Source: Cercospora beticola (lineage: Eukaryota > Ascomycota > Dothideomycetes > Mycosphaerellales > Mycosphaerellaceae). From it: 64,000 bases of DNA. Under the pieces are notes generated by a model. It searched no databases. It was given only the letters and a program-made list of their open reading frames with translations, and was not told the origin of the DNA. Made by a program: the position numbers and the translations under genes. Positions within the stretch are counted from its first letter, which is position 1; each line of letters opens with the position of its first letter. The stretch spans positions 1,922,001 through 1,986,000 of the forward strand of contig NC_088937.1 of NCBI RefSeq assembly GCF_033473495.1. The letters are read 5' to 3'. Shown here piece by piece: positions 53,129 through 62,881 of this stretch.

Positions 53129-53614
53129 TCACAAAACTTCTAACACGAGACCAACAGCCTCGTCGAACAGTGCCCGCTCAGTCAAAGTGCCCACTGCGTT
53201 CTCGAACCCAAGTCCCAAGACAAGCAATCTGGATTCGCTCGGCCGCTTCATCAAAATTGCACTGGCGATAGTTGTGGCCAGTGTCTGTCTCACAATTTCG
53301 TCTTCACGCTTTGTGCCGCCGAGCACAGTTGTTGCGGTCAAATGGCTCATGGGAAGCAAATCGTTCTCCGGGTCTCCACTCGAGATTGGGTTGGGGTTCA
53401 TTGGGTCCGCGGAAGCTGATGCAAGCGATACATGAGTCCAGTGTGATAGCCTTCCAGCTTGTGATAATGTGATGACAATTTTGTCTGAGAATGCAATGGA
53501 TGTGGCTGTCGTGAGGACATTGTTGATGAGCCCTGAGGTCGAGTGAGACGGAGCTGGAAATTGTGATGGGTAGACATTCGCTTGTGGCATCGTACTCGTT
53601 TCGGCGCTCGCCAT
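53129..53614 (-). CDS. Proteasome assembly chaperone 3 homologue (PAC3/Poc3-type)
   Basis: 161 residues from ATG 53614; the frame extends five codons upstream, where it begins with TTG. Characteristic stretches are ATSIAFSDKIVITLSQAGRL, LLPMSHLTATTVLGGTKRED, ATTIASAILMKRP and SRLLVLGLGFENA, which match my recollection of fungal members of the proteasome assembly chaperone 3 family. That family pairs with chaperone 4 to order alpha-ring subunits of the 20S proteasome in the cytosol. Length is slightly above the animal protein because of a Ser/Pro-rich N-terminus. Divergent from ECM16 with 197 bases between starts. Confidence 0.75.
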   Translation of the reverse strand: MASAETSTMPQANVYPSQFPAPSHSTSGLINNVLTTATSIAFSDKIVITLSQAGRLSHWTHVSLASASADPMNPNPISSGDPENDLLPMSHLTATTVLGGTKREDEIVRQTLATTIASAILMKRPSESRLLVLGLGFENAVGTLTERALFDEAVGLVLEVL

Positions 53615-53811
53615 CTTGAGGTCGGTCAAGAAGTGTTCAGTACAAAGATTCGTGTGATGTAGTACTGGAGCGGAGCGCTAGAAGTGAGGGCTGTGGTAAG
53701 CTTTCGGTTGAGCGCACCGAAGTCCGACCCATGCTGCAGATCTGCAAGCTTGGGGAAGGCTCGTCTCAAAAAGTCTCGATGCAACATGCTGCCGCAACAT
53801 CTGCATGCAAA

Positions 53812-56800
53812 ATGCCCAAATTTGTGCCACGCGAACGCAAACACAGGAAACTCGCGAAACAGAAGGAGGCTGCTAAAAAGAATGGCGTCGCCCAGCACGA
53901 GCCGGTGGACCAAGCCAATGCGGCGGAAATCGTGCCCGTTACCCAGGTCGAGAAAGACGAACGACGAAGGAGATTGAAAGAGGAGTTGACGGCGCATGAA
54001 CCTGAGTCTAAGATTTCTTCCAAGAAGAGAAAGAGATTAGACAAATACATTGAAACAAAGCTCAAGAATGAGGAAAACCAGGAGTTGCTGAAGAAGTTGG
54101 CAGCGCAGAAAGTGGATACCAGCCTGTTACGGAGCTCAAAGCAGCTAAGCCGTGTGAACGAGACCAGAAAGGAACAATTACAGCGAGCTCTGAAGGAGAA
54201 AGAAGCTGGGATATCTGGTAATTACGACGAGATTCTGCTGGAGCGACGGCCTGAAGTGCAGCAATACCAGGATGACGAGGCCGACGACCAAGGCGACGGT
54301 GAGGAGGCCAAAGCTGGTGTTGAGCAAACCCGAGTCGAGACGACCGCAGGAGGCTTGGAAAAGGTTGCGATCGGGGCAGGACTCAAGCGGCCACTGGAGC
54401 TGGACGAAAGTGGACGGCCAATGATCAAGAGACGGAAACGTCAGAAGAAATCGGCCGCCATCAAGCCGCAGCTCACCTTTGACCTCACACCTATGCAAGA
54501 AAGTGAGGACGGTGAAGATACGTCTGCCGAGGACGAAGAGGTTTGGAACGGCTTCGACTCAGATGCTAGTGACTCTGCTTCGCAGCTTTCAGATGTGTCC
54601 CTGCAGGATGGCGCTTCGAACGAATCGAGTGATGAGGACGACGACGGCGATGAAGACGATGAGAGCATGACTGATGGATCAGAAGAGTCCGAAGAGTCAG
54701 ACGAAGAAGATGGGGGTCAGAACATGGCCAATGACAAACCATCGCGAGTATCAGCTTTCAAGGCCTGGGCGGATTCGCAACGAAATGAAGCTGTTGGCTT
54801 CGTACCATCCGCAGTCCCCGAGAATCAGGAGGCGATCAAAGCAAACTTCAGGCCAAGGGCACTGTCACCAGATCCGGTAGCAGCAAATATCGCTGCCGCC
54901 TCCCAGCCAACGGAAAATGCCTATCGGCCAGCAAGCGCAGTGGTCGTAGAACGTGACACCGACATCCAGGAAGCGCGTCTGAAGCTTCCCGTTGTTCAGG
55001 AGGAACAAAAGATCATGGAAGCCATCCACAATAATGCGGTCACAATTGTATGTGGCGCCACCGGTTCCGGAAAGACGACTCAGCTCCCGCAGATGTTACT
55101 GGAGAACGGATATGCTACAAAAGGCATGCTTGGCATCACCCAGCCTCGCAGAGTCGCTGCGACGTCTGTCGCGGATCGCGTCAGATATGAGCTCGGGAAG
55201 ACCCATGGCAAGCAAGTAGCACATCAGGTCAGATTTGATAGCAGTGTTAGTCGTGACACGAAAATCAAATTCATGACCGATGGTATCTTGCTTCGCGAAA
55301 TTTCGCAAGATTTCTCGCTCTCGAAATACAGCGCAATCGTAATCGACGAAGCACATGAGCGCAGTGTCAACACGGATATACTCATTGGCATTTTGTCGCG
55401 AATAGTGCCACTTAGACAGGACCTGAGCCGCGAGGACCCGGATAAATATGTGCCGCTCAAACTCATCATCATGAGCGCGACACTACGAGTGACCGACTTT
55501 CTCATGAACGATCGATTGTTTCGCAAAGTAAAGCCTCCAATAATAGAGGCCGAAGGACGTCAATATCAGGTCACAGAACATTTCGCACGCAAGACTCAAC
55601 GCGACTATGTTTCCGAAATGGTTCGCAAAGTGGCAAGAGGCCACAAGAAGCTACCACCGGGCGACATCTTAGTGTTCCTCACTGGGCAAGACGACATTCA
55701 GACTGTTCAGAAGAGACTGAAAGAACAATTGACGCTAGAGAGTGCCGGTTTCCAGCTCTCTAAAGCCCGCAATGCTGAGTCCAAGATTGTCAATGACTAC
55801 ATGGAAGACGATGGCAAGGACGGCGCAGACGACTCCGACTCCGAGCCGGAGATTACAGGCTTGGATGATGAAGACGACGATGCCGAATTTGCAGTAGAAG
55901 AGCAACAGACGTCTTCCGCAATGCCCCGGGGACAATTGAAAGCTCAGATCCTGCCACTCTATGCAGCACTACCAAAAGCGCAACAGGACCAAGTGTTCGT
56001 CAAGACGCCCGAAGGTAGCAGAAAAATCATACTGGCTACTAACGTTGCAGAGACATCTCTCACAATAGACGGCATCAAATATGTCTTCGATTGCGGTCGC
56101 AGCAAGGACAAACAATACCACATCGAAACTGGCGTGCAGCAGTTTGTGGTCGACTGGATCTCAAAAGCGAGCGCTTCTCAGAGAATGGGTCGTGCTGGTC
56201 GTACTGGGCCCGGTCACTGCTACAGACTGTACAGTTCGGCGGTATATGAGCGCTATTTCGAGCAACACACCCTGCCCGAAATTCTTCGGACGCCTATAGA
56301 GGGCACAGTGCTGCAATTGAAGAATATGAAGGTGGACAACGTGGTCAACTTTCCTTTTCCCACGCCCCCTCAAGCCGAACAGCTTGCGCAGGCTGAGCGA
56401 CTGCTCAAGAACCTCGGCGCGATCAAAGCGAATACGGGGCAGGTCACTGAAGCAGGAAAGGAGCTGATCAACTATCCTGTCAATCCAAGATTTGGCAAGA
56501 TGCTGCTCCTGGGACGGCAGTACGACGTTCTTTCGTATGTTATTGCTTTGGTCGCAGGCTTAGCAGTAGGTGACCTCTTCATACCGGAGCCTCAACTTCT
56601 GCGAAGTGAGGAGGACGACGAGTTGAGCGATCCCGATGACAGAAAAGTGCAAAAGCGAATGGACGCTGCCGCGCAGTCCGCAGCAGAGAAACGTCGGCAG
56701 GCTTACGGTCGTGCTCGAGAAGCCCTTACGTACAAAGGCGACACCTCAGATGCGATGAAGGTGCTTACTGCCGTTGTCGCCCATGCACACGCGGAAGCTG

Positions 56801-57537
56801 ATGATGAAGCCTCGTCGTTCTGCGAAAAGCACTTTCTACGAGAAAAGGGAATGAGCGAAGTACAGGCGCTCCGCCGGCAACTCCACAACTTGATGGAGCC
56901 TCATCTGCAGACCGCCACGGACCGCGCATACCGTCCGAATCTGAACCCGCCTTCCGACAAGGAGGTTAGCCGTATCAAGCAAATCGCGGCTGCTGGTTAC
57001 ATCGATCAGGTTGCAGTACGTTATGATCTTCTGCCCGGCGCGGTGTCCATTGGGAGAAAGCCGCAGCGGGCGATTGAGGTTACATATCGGACGCTACAAC
57101 CAAGCAATGACGAAGTCGATCGACAAGCAAGTATGCAAGAACAGGAGCGACAAAAGTGCGTCTTCGTCCACTCGAGCAGTCCTCTTGCTCGCCTGTCCAC
57201 GACAGAAATGCCGCCGTATGTGATCTATTCTTCTCTCAGTCGTGCAGCGGTGCGCACCGTTGGAGGTATTCAGCGAACACGCTTACATCCTCTTACGCCT
57301 GTAACTCAAGTCCAACTGGCAAGTCTTGCGGAAGGCACGCCTTTGCTCGACATTGGTAAACCGATTGGCAAAATTGAGGAAGTCGGTGTCGGGAAAAGGC
57401 AATGTTGGGTCTCGGTGGCTTTGCGAGATCCGGCAATTGCAGGCTCGACCGGATGGCCAATGAAAGCATGGAAAGTGCTGCAAGCGAAAGATGGCAAGGA
57501 ATGGGTTATAGAAAAAGTCCTGGATAGGGGCAGGTAG
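53812..57537 (+). CDS. ECM16: DEAH-box RNA helicase ECM16/DHR1 (DHX37)
   Basis: 1241 residues, intronless, from ATG 53812 (MPKFVPRERKHRKLAKQ, the conserved start). The N-terminal 400 residues are charged and disordered with acidic runs. Helicase motifs: GATGSGKTTQ at about 414, TQPRRVAA, DEAH at 512, SAT at 555, and QRMGRAGRTGPG at about 790. An acidic insertion (DDSDSEPEITGLDDEDDD) splits the RecA2 region, as in this subgroup. HA2/ratchet and OB-fold domains follow, with FVHSSSPL and PPYVIYSSL. Yeast Dhr1 unwinds the U3 snoRNA-18S pre-rRNA duplex in the nucleolus during small-subunit assembly. Confidence 0.95.
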   Translation: MPKFVPRERKHRKLAKQKEAAKKNGVAQHEPVDQANAAEIVPVTQVEKDERRRRLKEELTAHEPESKISSKKRKRLDKYIETKLKNEENQELLKKLAAQKVDTSLLRSSKQLSRVNETRKEQLQRALKEKEAGISGNYDEILLERRPEVQQYQDDEADDQGDGEEAKAGVEQTRVETTAGGLEKVAIGAGLKRPLELDESGRPMIKRRKRQKKSAAIKPQLTFDLTPMQESEDGEDTSAEDEEVWNGFDSDASDSASQLSDVSLQDGASNESSDEDDDGDEDDESMTDGSEESEESDEEDGGQNMANDKPSRVSAFKAWADSQRNEAVGFVPSAVPENQEAIKANFRPRALSPDPVAANIAAASQPTENAYRPASAVVVERDTDIQEARLKLPVVQEEQKIMEAIHNNAVTIVCGATGSGKTTQLPQMLLENGYATKGMLGITQPRRVAATSVADRVRYELGKTHGKQVAHQVRFDSSVSRDTKIKFMTDGILLREISQDFSLSKYSAIVIDEAHERSVNTDILIGILSRIVPLRQDLSREDPDKYVPLKLIIMSATLRVTDFLMNDRLFRKVKPPIIEAEGRQYQVTEHFARKTQRDYVSEMVRKVARGHKKLPPGDILVFLTGQDDIQTVQKRLKEQLTLESAGFQLSKARNAESKIVNDYMEDDGKDGADDSDSEPEITGLDDEDDDAEFAVEEQQTSSAMPRGQLKAQILPLYAALPKAQQDQVFVKTPEGSRKIILATNVAETSLTIDGIKYVFDCGRSKDKQYHIETGVQQFVVDWISKASASQRMGRAGRTGPGHCYRLYSSAVYERYFEQHTLPEILRTPIEGTVLQLKNMKVDNVVNFPFPTPPQAEQLAQAERLLKNLGAIKANTGQVTEAGKELINYPVNPRFGKMLLLGRQYDVLSYVIALVAGLAVGDLFIPEPQLLRSEEDDELSDPDDRKVQKRMDAAAQSAAEKRRQAYGRAREALTYKGDTSDAMKVLTAVVAHAHAEADDEASSFCEKHFLREKGMSEVQALRRQLHNLMEPHLQTATDRAYRPNLNPPSDKEVSRIKQIAAAGYIDQVAVRYDLLPGAVSIGRKPQRAIEVTYRTLQPSNDEVDRQASMQEQERQKCVFVHSSSPLARLSTTEMPPYVIYSSLSRAAVRTVGGIQRTRLHPLTPVTQVQLASLAEGTPLLDIGKPIGKIEEVGVGKRQCWVSVALRDPAIAGSTGWPMKAWKVLQAKDGKEWVIEKVLDRGR

Positions 57538-58123
57538 TCGTGCTACTCTCGCCATCACCAATACGAGATCCTACGAAGCCAATAGCGTTCATGCCGCCAT
57601 TCCGTCATTATGCAACCCACACCGCCTGTACACCACAACAGTTGACCACATCGCCAATGCCACGTATTTGTATGCACGTATGGTTGGCATAAGGTTGCGT
57701 TTCGGAACGTGTCAAGCAGCGGACCTTGCAGCCAACCCCGAAAGATTGCGGAGCCTGGCGGCTTTGACAGGATGCAAACAGGGAATATGAGTCGGCTCTG
57801 TCGATCAATTGGTTCCATCAAACAACACACTAAGGGAATGGCGCAGCAGCGTGAGACGGTCGAATTCAAAGACATTGTGACTTTGGAGATTCGAAGGGGA
57901 GTCCTTGTGATGAGGGTTGATGTGTTGGTTTGCGGTCCGACGTGACGAGAGACTGGTTGGAAATTGGGGTTGAGGATACGAAGGGTGAGGGCTAACGCGA
58001 TGTGGATTGTGCATGAATTGGATGAGTTCACGTGAATTGCAGGAGATGCAAGATTGGCACTTACACAATTGCAATTGATGAAGACCTATCCAGATCCTTC
58101 TACGAGCTCGGTTCTCACGCTTC
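57538..58123. other. Intergenic region
   Basis: 3' region of ECM16 followed by unassigned sequence; only short frames. Confidence 0.4.
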
Positions 58124-58520
58124 GTGGACAGAACACGCTCGAAGGAGAATTCCACCAGTACGCAGCAGAAAACAATTGAAATCAGTACACCATGGCCTGC
58201 AGGCGACTTCGACGTCCTTGGTCACTTCCAGGAACGTTTCGCAAACGAAATACTGAAGATTGAAAATATCGCGATTCCACCTGAACGACTCATGTCTCCT
58301 ACGGGACTAATGCTTAGCCCCACCTTCATGCTGACGATGAGGCTCTCTCACCAATTTCCATTAGTTCGTCGATGATCAACTTCCATGGACATCGTGGGCC
58401 AAGTTACTCACAATGGACTTCGAAGAGCAATTTGGACCAGACCTCATTCCGTACATGGATATGGCGACTTTAGCAAAGAAGTTCCTGAAAAATGAATGCC
58501 ACATTTCTCTGCGGTTGTAA
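58124..58520 (+). pseudogene. Broken or unrecognised coding piece
   Basis: Two coding-like stretches in different frames. The first (58124-58375) includes ISTPWPAGDFDVLGHFQERF and ANEILKIENIAIPPERLMSP. The second, ending at TAA 58518-58520, includes DDQLPWTSWAKLLTMDFEEQ, FGPDLIPYMDMATLAKKFLK and NECHISLRL. Both look like globular protein, and TTTCCATTAG before the second could be a splice acceptor, but I could not find a donor that joins them in frame. It is either an intron-containing orphan gene or a relic. No family recognised. Confidence 0.35.
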
Positions 58521-59229
58521 GACATGCACCTACTACAGTGAGGTATAGGTCGGTCAGTGGAGCAGACTCTCAAAGTTCGACTTATGAGAGGTCCTTGTGC
58601 GCTCCAGCTTGGCGAGATTATCATTTTCTCATCCACCGTGCAGCGTTGATACAAACACTATGTTGTCTCGGCGTTGCAATTCGTACTTCTCCTCTCCTTC
58701 TAGCTCCCAATCGGAGTCATTGATGAGTACCAAAACTCCAGGTCGTCTACCCGCTGTCAGTACGTGCCTTCCACCCAGATGGACTGTATGTGCTGCCTTA
58801 CACCGTATCGTCGAGTACGAACATGTCTTTTCGTGGATCTTGCATCAGATTTTCGCATAGCCATTTGATCAGGAATGCAACTGTAGCTGGGTGACCCTGA
58901 GGATCTTTGGCCGGTAATGAGATCTTGTGCTGGCGTTGATCCGAGAAGAGCAGTTCAAGGCCCCCGCTAAGGATGACTTAGATATTGAAGAAAGGTGGTG
59001 GAAAAGTGGAATGATCATGACCTACGTGAACTCGACAGTAAGATCTATTGTTTCGGCCATGGTGTGGTAAGTGTCGTGCCTGGGGTTAACTTTGAATGTT
59101 TCGACGTGGAAGTCGCGTTGTTTGATTGCTGTCTTGGCACGGAAATTTTGACTCAGCAGCACCAGACTTTGCAGCACTCATTCTCGACTTCCATGTTCGC
59201 AATCTCGACATGTTGACACTGCGATCTCA
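58521..59229. promoter_or_regulatory. Region upstream of ELP2
   Basis: 709 bases with short frames only; includes the presumed ELP2 promoter. No TATA box close to the ATG. Confidence 0.35.
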
Positions 59230-61647
59230 ATGACTCGAAGCGCAATCGAGTACATAGCCGCGGGTGGCAACAGACATCCATCCGCGGCTGACTGGGCGCC
59301 TTCACTTCTTGCCTACGGCGCCGGCAATAACATCGCCTTGTGGAACCCAGAAGATGAACAGTACAGAGGCGTGCATGCACTGCTTGCCGGGCACACAGAC
59401 CTCGTCAATGCGATCAAGATAATTGACGCCGCAGATCAGCGCCTCATTGTAAGTGGCAGTGCAGATAAGACCATCCGGATCTGGTCAACTACCACGAAAT
59501 CCAATGGAGAGTTCCAAGAGGTCCAGTGCCTGACAGAACACACCGCGTCCGTCAACGCCATCGCCACAGCTTCAAAGCTTGGCTTGATCGCAACAGGCGC
59601 AGCAGACGGCACAGTCAAGATATGGCAGTTGGAAGGTACAACAGTTAAGCTAACTCAGTCCATCTCACTGAAACCACGCTACTTTCCTTTGTGCCTCGCG
59701 CTCATAGCTCTCGAAAATGGCGGTGCAGTCCTCGCAGTTGCTGGGACCGCCAGTCACATCCAGTTGTATTCACAGAAGGAGGAGAGTCACGGCGAATTTG
59801 AACTTCACGCCACTTTGACAGGCCATGAAGGCTGGATCAGATCTCTGGATTTCACATATGAGTATTCCGCCCCTGGAAGCAACATTCTACTGGCATCTGC
59901 CAGCCAAGACAAATATGCTCGACTTTGGCGCTTCCGAAGAGGCAATAACACTGCGACCATCTCCGTCAGCGAAGCGAGCGAGCTTGTGACAGCTGCGGAG
60001 AAGACATCCTTGTCCAACAAAGCCCACACAGTCGGTGATGGAGTCTCACAGCACACTGTGACGTTCGAAGCCTTGCTCATTGGTCACGAAGACTGGATTT
60101 ACACAGCTCGTTGGGCGCCGAGAGCACGCGATGGCGCAGTGCCTGCTTTGCTCACAGCATCTGCAGACAATTCATTATCGATATGGAACAGGGAACCAGC
60201 CTCTGGGCTCTGGGTATGTAGTAGTCGGCTGGGCGAGATAAGTTCTCAGAAAGGGTCAACAACGGCGACTGGCAGCACAGGTGGATTCTGGGTCGGACTT
60301 TGGCAACATGACTCGAATTCGGTGGTCAGTCTGGGCCGGACGGGAAGCTGGCGAAGATGGAGGTATGACTTGGTCAGCGATATGTGGACGCAGGACGTGG
60401 GCATTGGCGGGCACGTTGAAGAGGTGCGCAGTCTCGCTTGGGCACGATCTGGACAATACTTGCTGTCCACAGGTTCCGACCAGACCACCCGCCTTTACGC
60501 AACATGGAAGCGGCAAGGCGGCGAAGCGCTGTCCTGGCATGAATTCGCACGTCCGCAAATACATGGCTACGACCTCAACTGCATCGATATCGTCACTGAA
60601 GATCGTTTCATTTCAGGAGCCGACGAAAAGCTGCTTCGAGTTTTCGACAAACCTCGAGCGATTGAGAATCTTCTGGCGAAATTGAGCGGCGCTGCGACTT
60701 CTGGATCAGCTCATCTCCCGGACGCTGCTGACATACCAGTGCTTGGTTTGTCAAACAAAGCAGTGACGACCGCGAATGGCGACGAGCAAAATGGCATGGC
60801 TGAGGACACAACACTCGATACAGGCGATCCAGAAGCGGCAGACACTGCTCCCACCAAAGCCAACCTCGATCTCGAGCAGCCTCCATTCGAAGATCACCTC
60901 GCGCGGCATACACTATGGCCCGAACACGAGAAGCTGTACGGCCATGGTTATGAGATATCCGCGGTCGCTACCAGCAACGACGGCTCCCTGGTTGCCACAG
61001 CTTGCAAAGCGAGCTCGTTGGACCACGCTGTCATTAGACTGTATGAAACGAAGGAGTGGCGCGAGGTCAAGCCTCCCCTTACTGCTCACAGCTTGACGGT
61101 CACGAGCCTGTCCTTCTCACCAGACGATCGCTTTCTCCTGAGTGTGGGGAGGGACCGGCAGTGGGCCTTGTTTGAAAAAAGTGGCGATGCATCGAGCACA
61201 TATGCGCTGCTCGTAAGTAATCCAAAGGGACACTCCCGCATGATCCTGGATTGTTGCTGGGCCCCTGCAGCTGCTGGACATGTGTTTGCGACGTCGGGCA
61301 GGGATAAGAGTGCAAAGATATGGAGGCTGCATGGCGGAACGGCGGAGTGCATATCCACGCATGCGGTTGCAGCACCTCTGACTGCTATCGCTTTTGACAG
61401 TCAAGTCCACGAAGGCCGTTTGGTATTGGCAGCAGGAGATGAAACCGGCAACATCGGCCTCATTAACATCGAAAGCGATACTCTTGACATAATAGGATCG
61501 GAGAACATGGCTGCGCAAATTGTGCCCTCGAAAGCGGTCAGCTCTTTACGCTGGAGGCCTGCAGCACGCGAAGCTTCATCCAGCGGTTGCTCATATTTAG
61601 CTGCAGCAAGCGACGACTTCTCCATGCGTATATATCGCATAGATTGA
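59230..61647 (+). CDS. ELP2: Elongator complex protein 2 (ELP2), WD40 protein
   Basis: 805 residues, intronless, normal length for Elp2. Two WD40 propellers are visible from repeats such as GHTDLVNAIKI...SGSADKTIRIWS, EHTASVNAIA...TGAADGTVKIWQ and GHEGWIRSLDF...ASASQDKYARLW. Others are GHEDWIYTARW...TASADNSLSIWN, GHVEEVRSLAW...STGSDQTTRLYA, the Elp2-specific HEFARPQIHGYDLNCIDIV, and later AHSLTVTSLSFSPDDRFLLS and ATSGRDKSAKIW. Elp2 is a scaffold subunit of Elongator, which modifies uridine 34 of tRNAs in the cytoplasm. The start ATG is followed by TRSAIEYIAAGGNRHPSAAD, the conserved beginning. Confidence 0.95.
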   Translation: MTRSAIEYIAAGGNRHPSAADWAPSLLAYGAGNNIALWNPEDEQYRGVHALLAGHTDLVNAIKIIDAADQRLIVSGSADKTIRIWSTTTKSNGEFQEVQCLTEHTASVNAIATASKLGLIATGAADGTVKIWQLEGTTVKLTQSISLKPRYFPLCLALIALENGGAVLAVAGTASHIQLYSQKEESHGEFELHATLTGHEGWIRSLDFTYEYSAPGSNILLASASQDKYARLWRFRRGNNTATISVSEASELVTAAEKTSLSNKAHTVGDGVSQHTVTFEALLIGHEDWIYTARWAPRARDGAVPALLTASADNSLSIWNREPASGLWVCSSRLGEISSQKGSTTATGSTGGFWVGLWQHDSNSVVSLGRTGSWRRWRYDLVSDMWTQDVGIGGHVEEVRSLAWARSGQYLLSTGSDQTTRLYATWKRQGGEALSWHEFARPQIHGYDLNCIDIVTEDRFISGADEKLLRVFDKPRAIENLLAKLSGAATSGSAHLPDAADIPVLGLSNKAVTTANGDEQNGMAEDTTLDTGDPEAADTAPTKANLDLEQPPFEDHLARHTLWPEHEKLYGHGYEISAVATSNDGSLVATACKASSLDHAVIRLYETKEWREVKPPLTAHSLTVTSLSFSPDDRFLLSVGRDRQWALFEKSGDASSTYALLVSNPKGHSRMILDCCWAPAAAGHVFATSGRDKSAKIWRLHGGTAECISTHAVAAPLTAIAFDSQVHEGRLVLAAGDETGNIGLINIESDTLDIIGSENMAAQIVPSKAVSSLRWRPAAREASSSGCSYLAAASDDFSMRIYRID

Positions 61648-62881
61648 TGTACAGTTAGCCGGCAAGCCGGCTTCGACACCGCCGCAAAACCGACACCTGT
61701 CACACAGCACTTAAGCAAATGTTGCACATGCCTGTAATCTGCATATGGAAAATCACGTCCGCTGGCATAGTCACAGCATCGAAAAGATCTTGGTTCGTGA
61801 TACGAAGGGCCACTCAGCAACGCTGGTGACAGGGGGATCGCGTGCAGACTTGGGCAGCTGCAGTGACATATATATCCGGCTGGGTTTGGCTCCAACTTCC
61901 GCGGAATTGGCACTCCCAACCACAAATGTTCACTTGCAAAGAAGGTTTTCAGAGACGGAGCGAGTTCCTAGCGCATCGCAATGATGTTCATTTATGGACG
62001 TTTGACCTGCAACAAGAGCCGCGGTGCAGAAGCACGGCGTCTCTGGAAGAGGGCCACTCGGCTCCAAGCCCAATCAATCCGGTTCAGCTTTTGCGGCGCT
62101 CCGGAAAGGCCTGAAAGGTTGTTCTCATTGGGTGCGCTTCCAGCATGCGTGACCGTAGTGCTGATCAATTCCTGGCTATTTTGCTGTCGATTTTTAAGGT
62201 CCTGACCAGTGACAAATCTCGTCCATTGGGATGCCAGGGGCCGACAGGATTGTGGCTCATGTGGCCAAGACCATGACATGTAGCGTCGAGGCGAGGTGAT
62301 TGTGATTGTCGCCGGCCAACAACGACCGTCGACAGTGAACGCGAGACCGCAGCGCAGCCAGAGTTTCTCATGGCAAGTTTCGATGTACCGCTTGGTACCG
62401 CATTGTCCGTTTCTGCACATGTTCCGCGAAGCCGGACTTAGGGTCATGTGAAATCCGAGGTTGTGATTGGATCTGCGCCACATCGACCCACCCTCTGTCC
62501 GTTCGGGAAGGAGGAAGTGCCATCAATGCCAAATGATGCAAAGTGACATCGACGGGCAGAAACCAAGGGACGCTCATTCTCTGCTACTGCATTTCTGGAA
62601 AATCCATCGAGATTTGTGGAAGTCCCGGCAAGAACGATGGCCGTTGACAAACCAGGGTGGCGGGCCTGCAGAGGTGGAGAGTAGTGGAGGAGAGAGGACG
62701 TTTTGTTTCCCTCGATCCTGCACAGTACCCCGAGTACTTTCTCGCAGGCTACACGGCTGCTCTTGACTTGCCACGCCTGCTCTTTCTTTCCTTCTTCCAG
62801 CCAGGATTAATGTATGCGACAGACTAAGCTGCTAAAGGGCCATGCCGGTCGGAGTCCACCCCGTGGCCCAAATATGACAAC
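61648..62881. other. Intergenic/promoter region of the last regulator
   Basis: 1.23 kb with only short contradictory frames; no repeat or RNA gene recognised. Confidence 0.4.
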
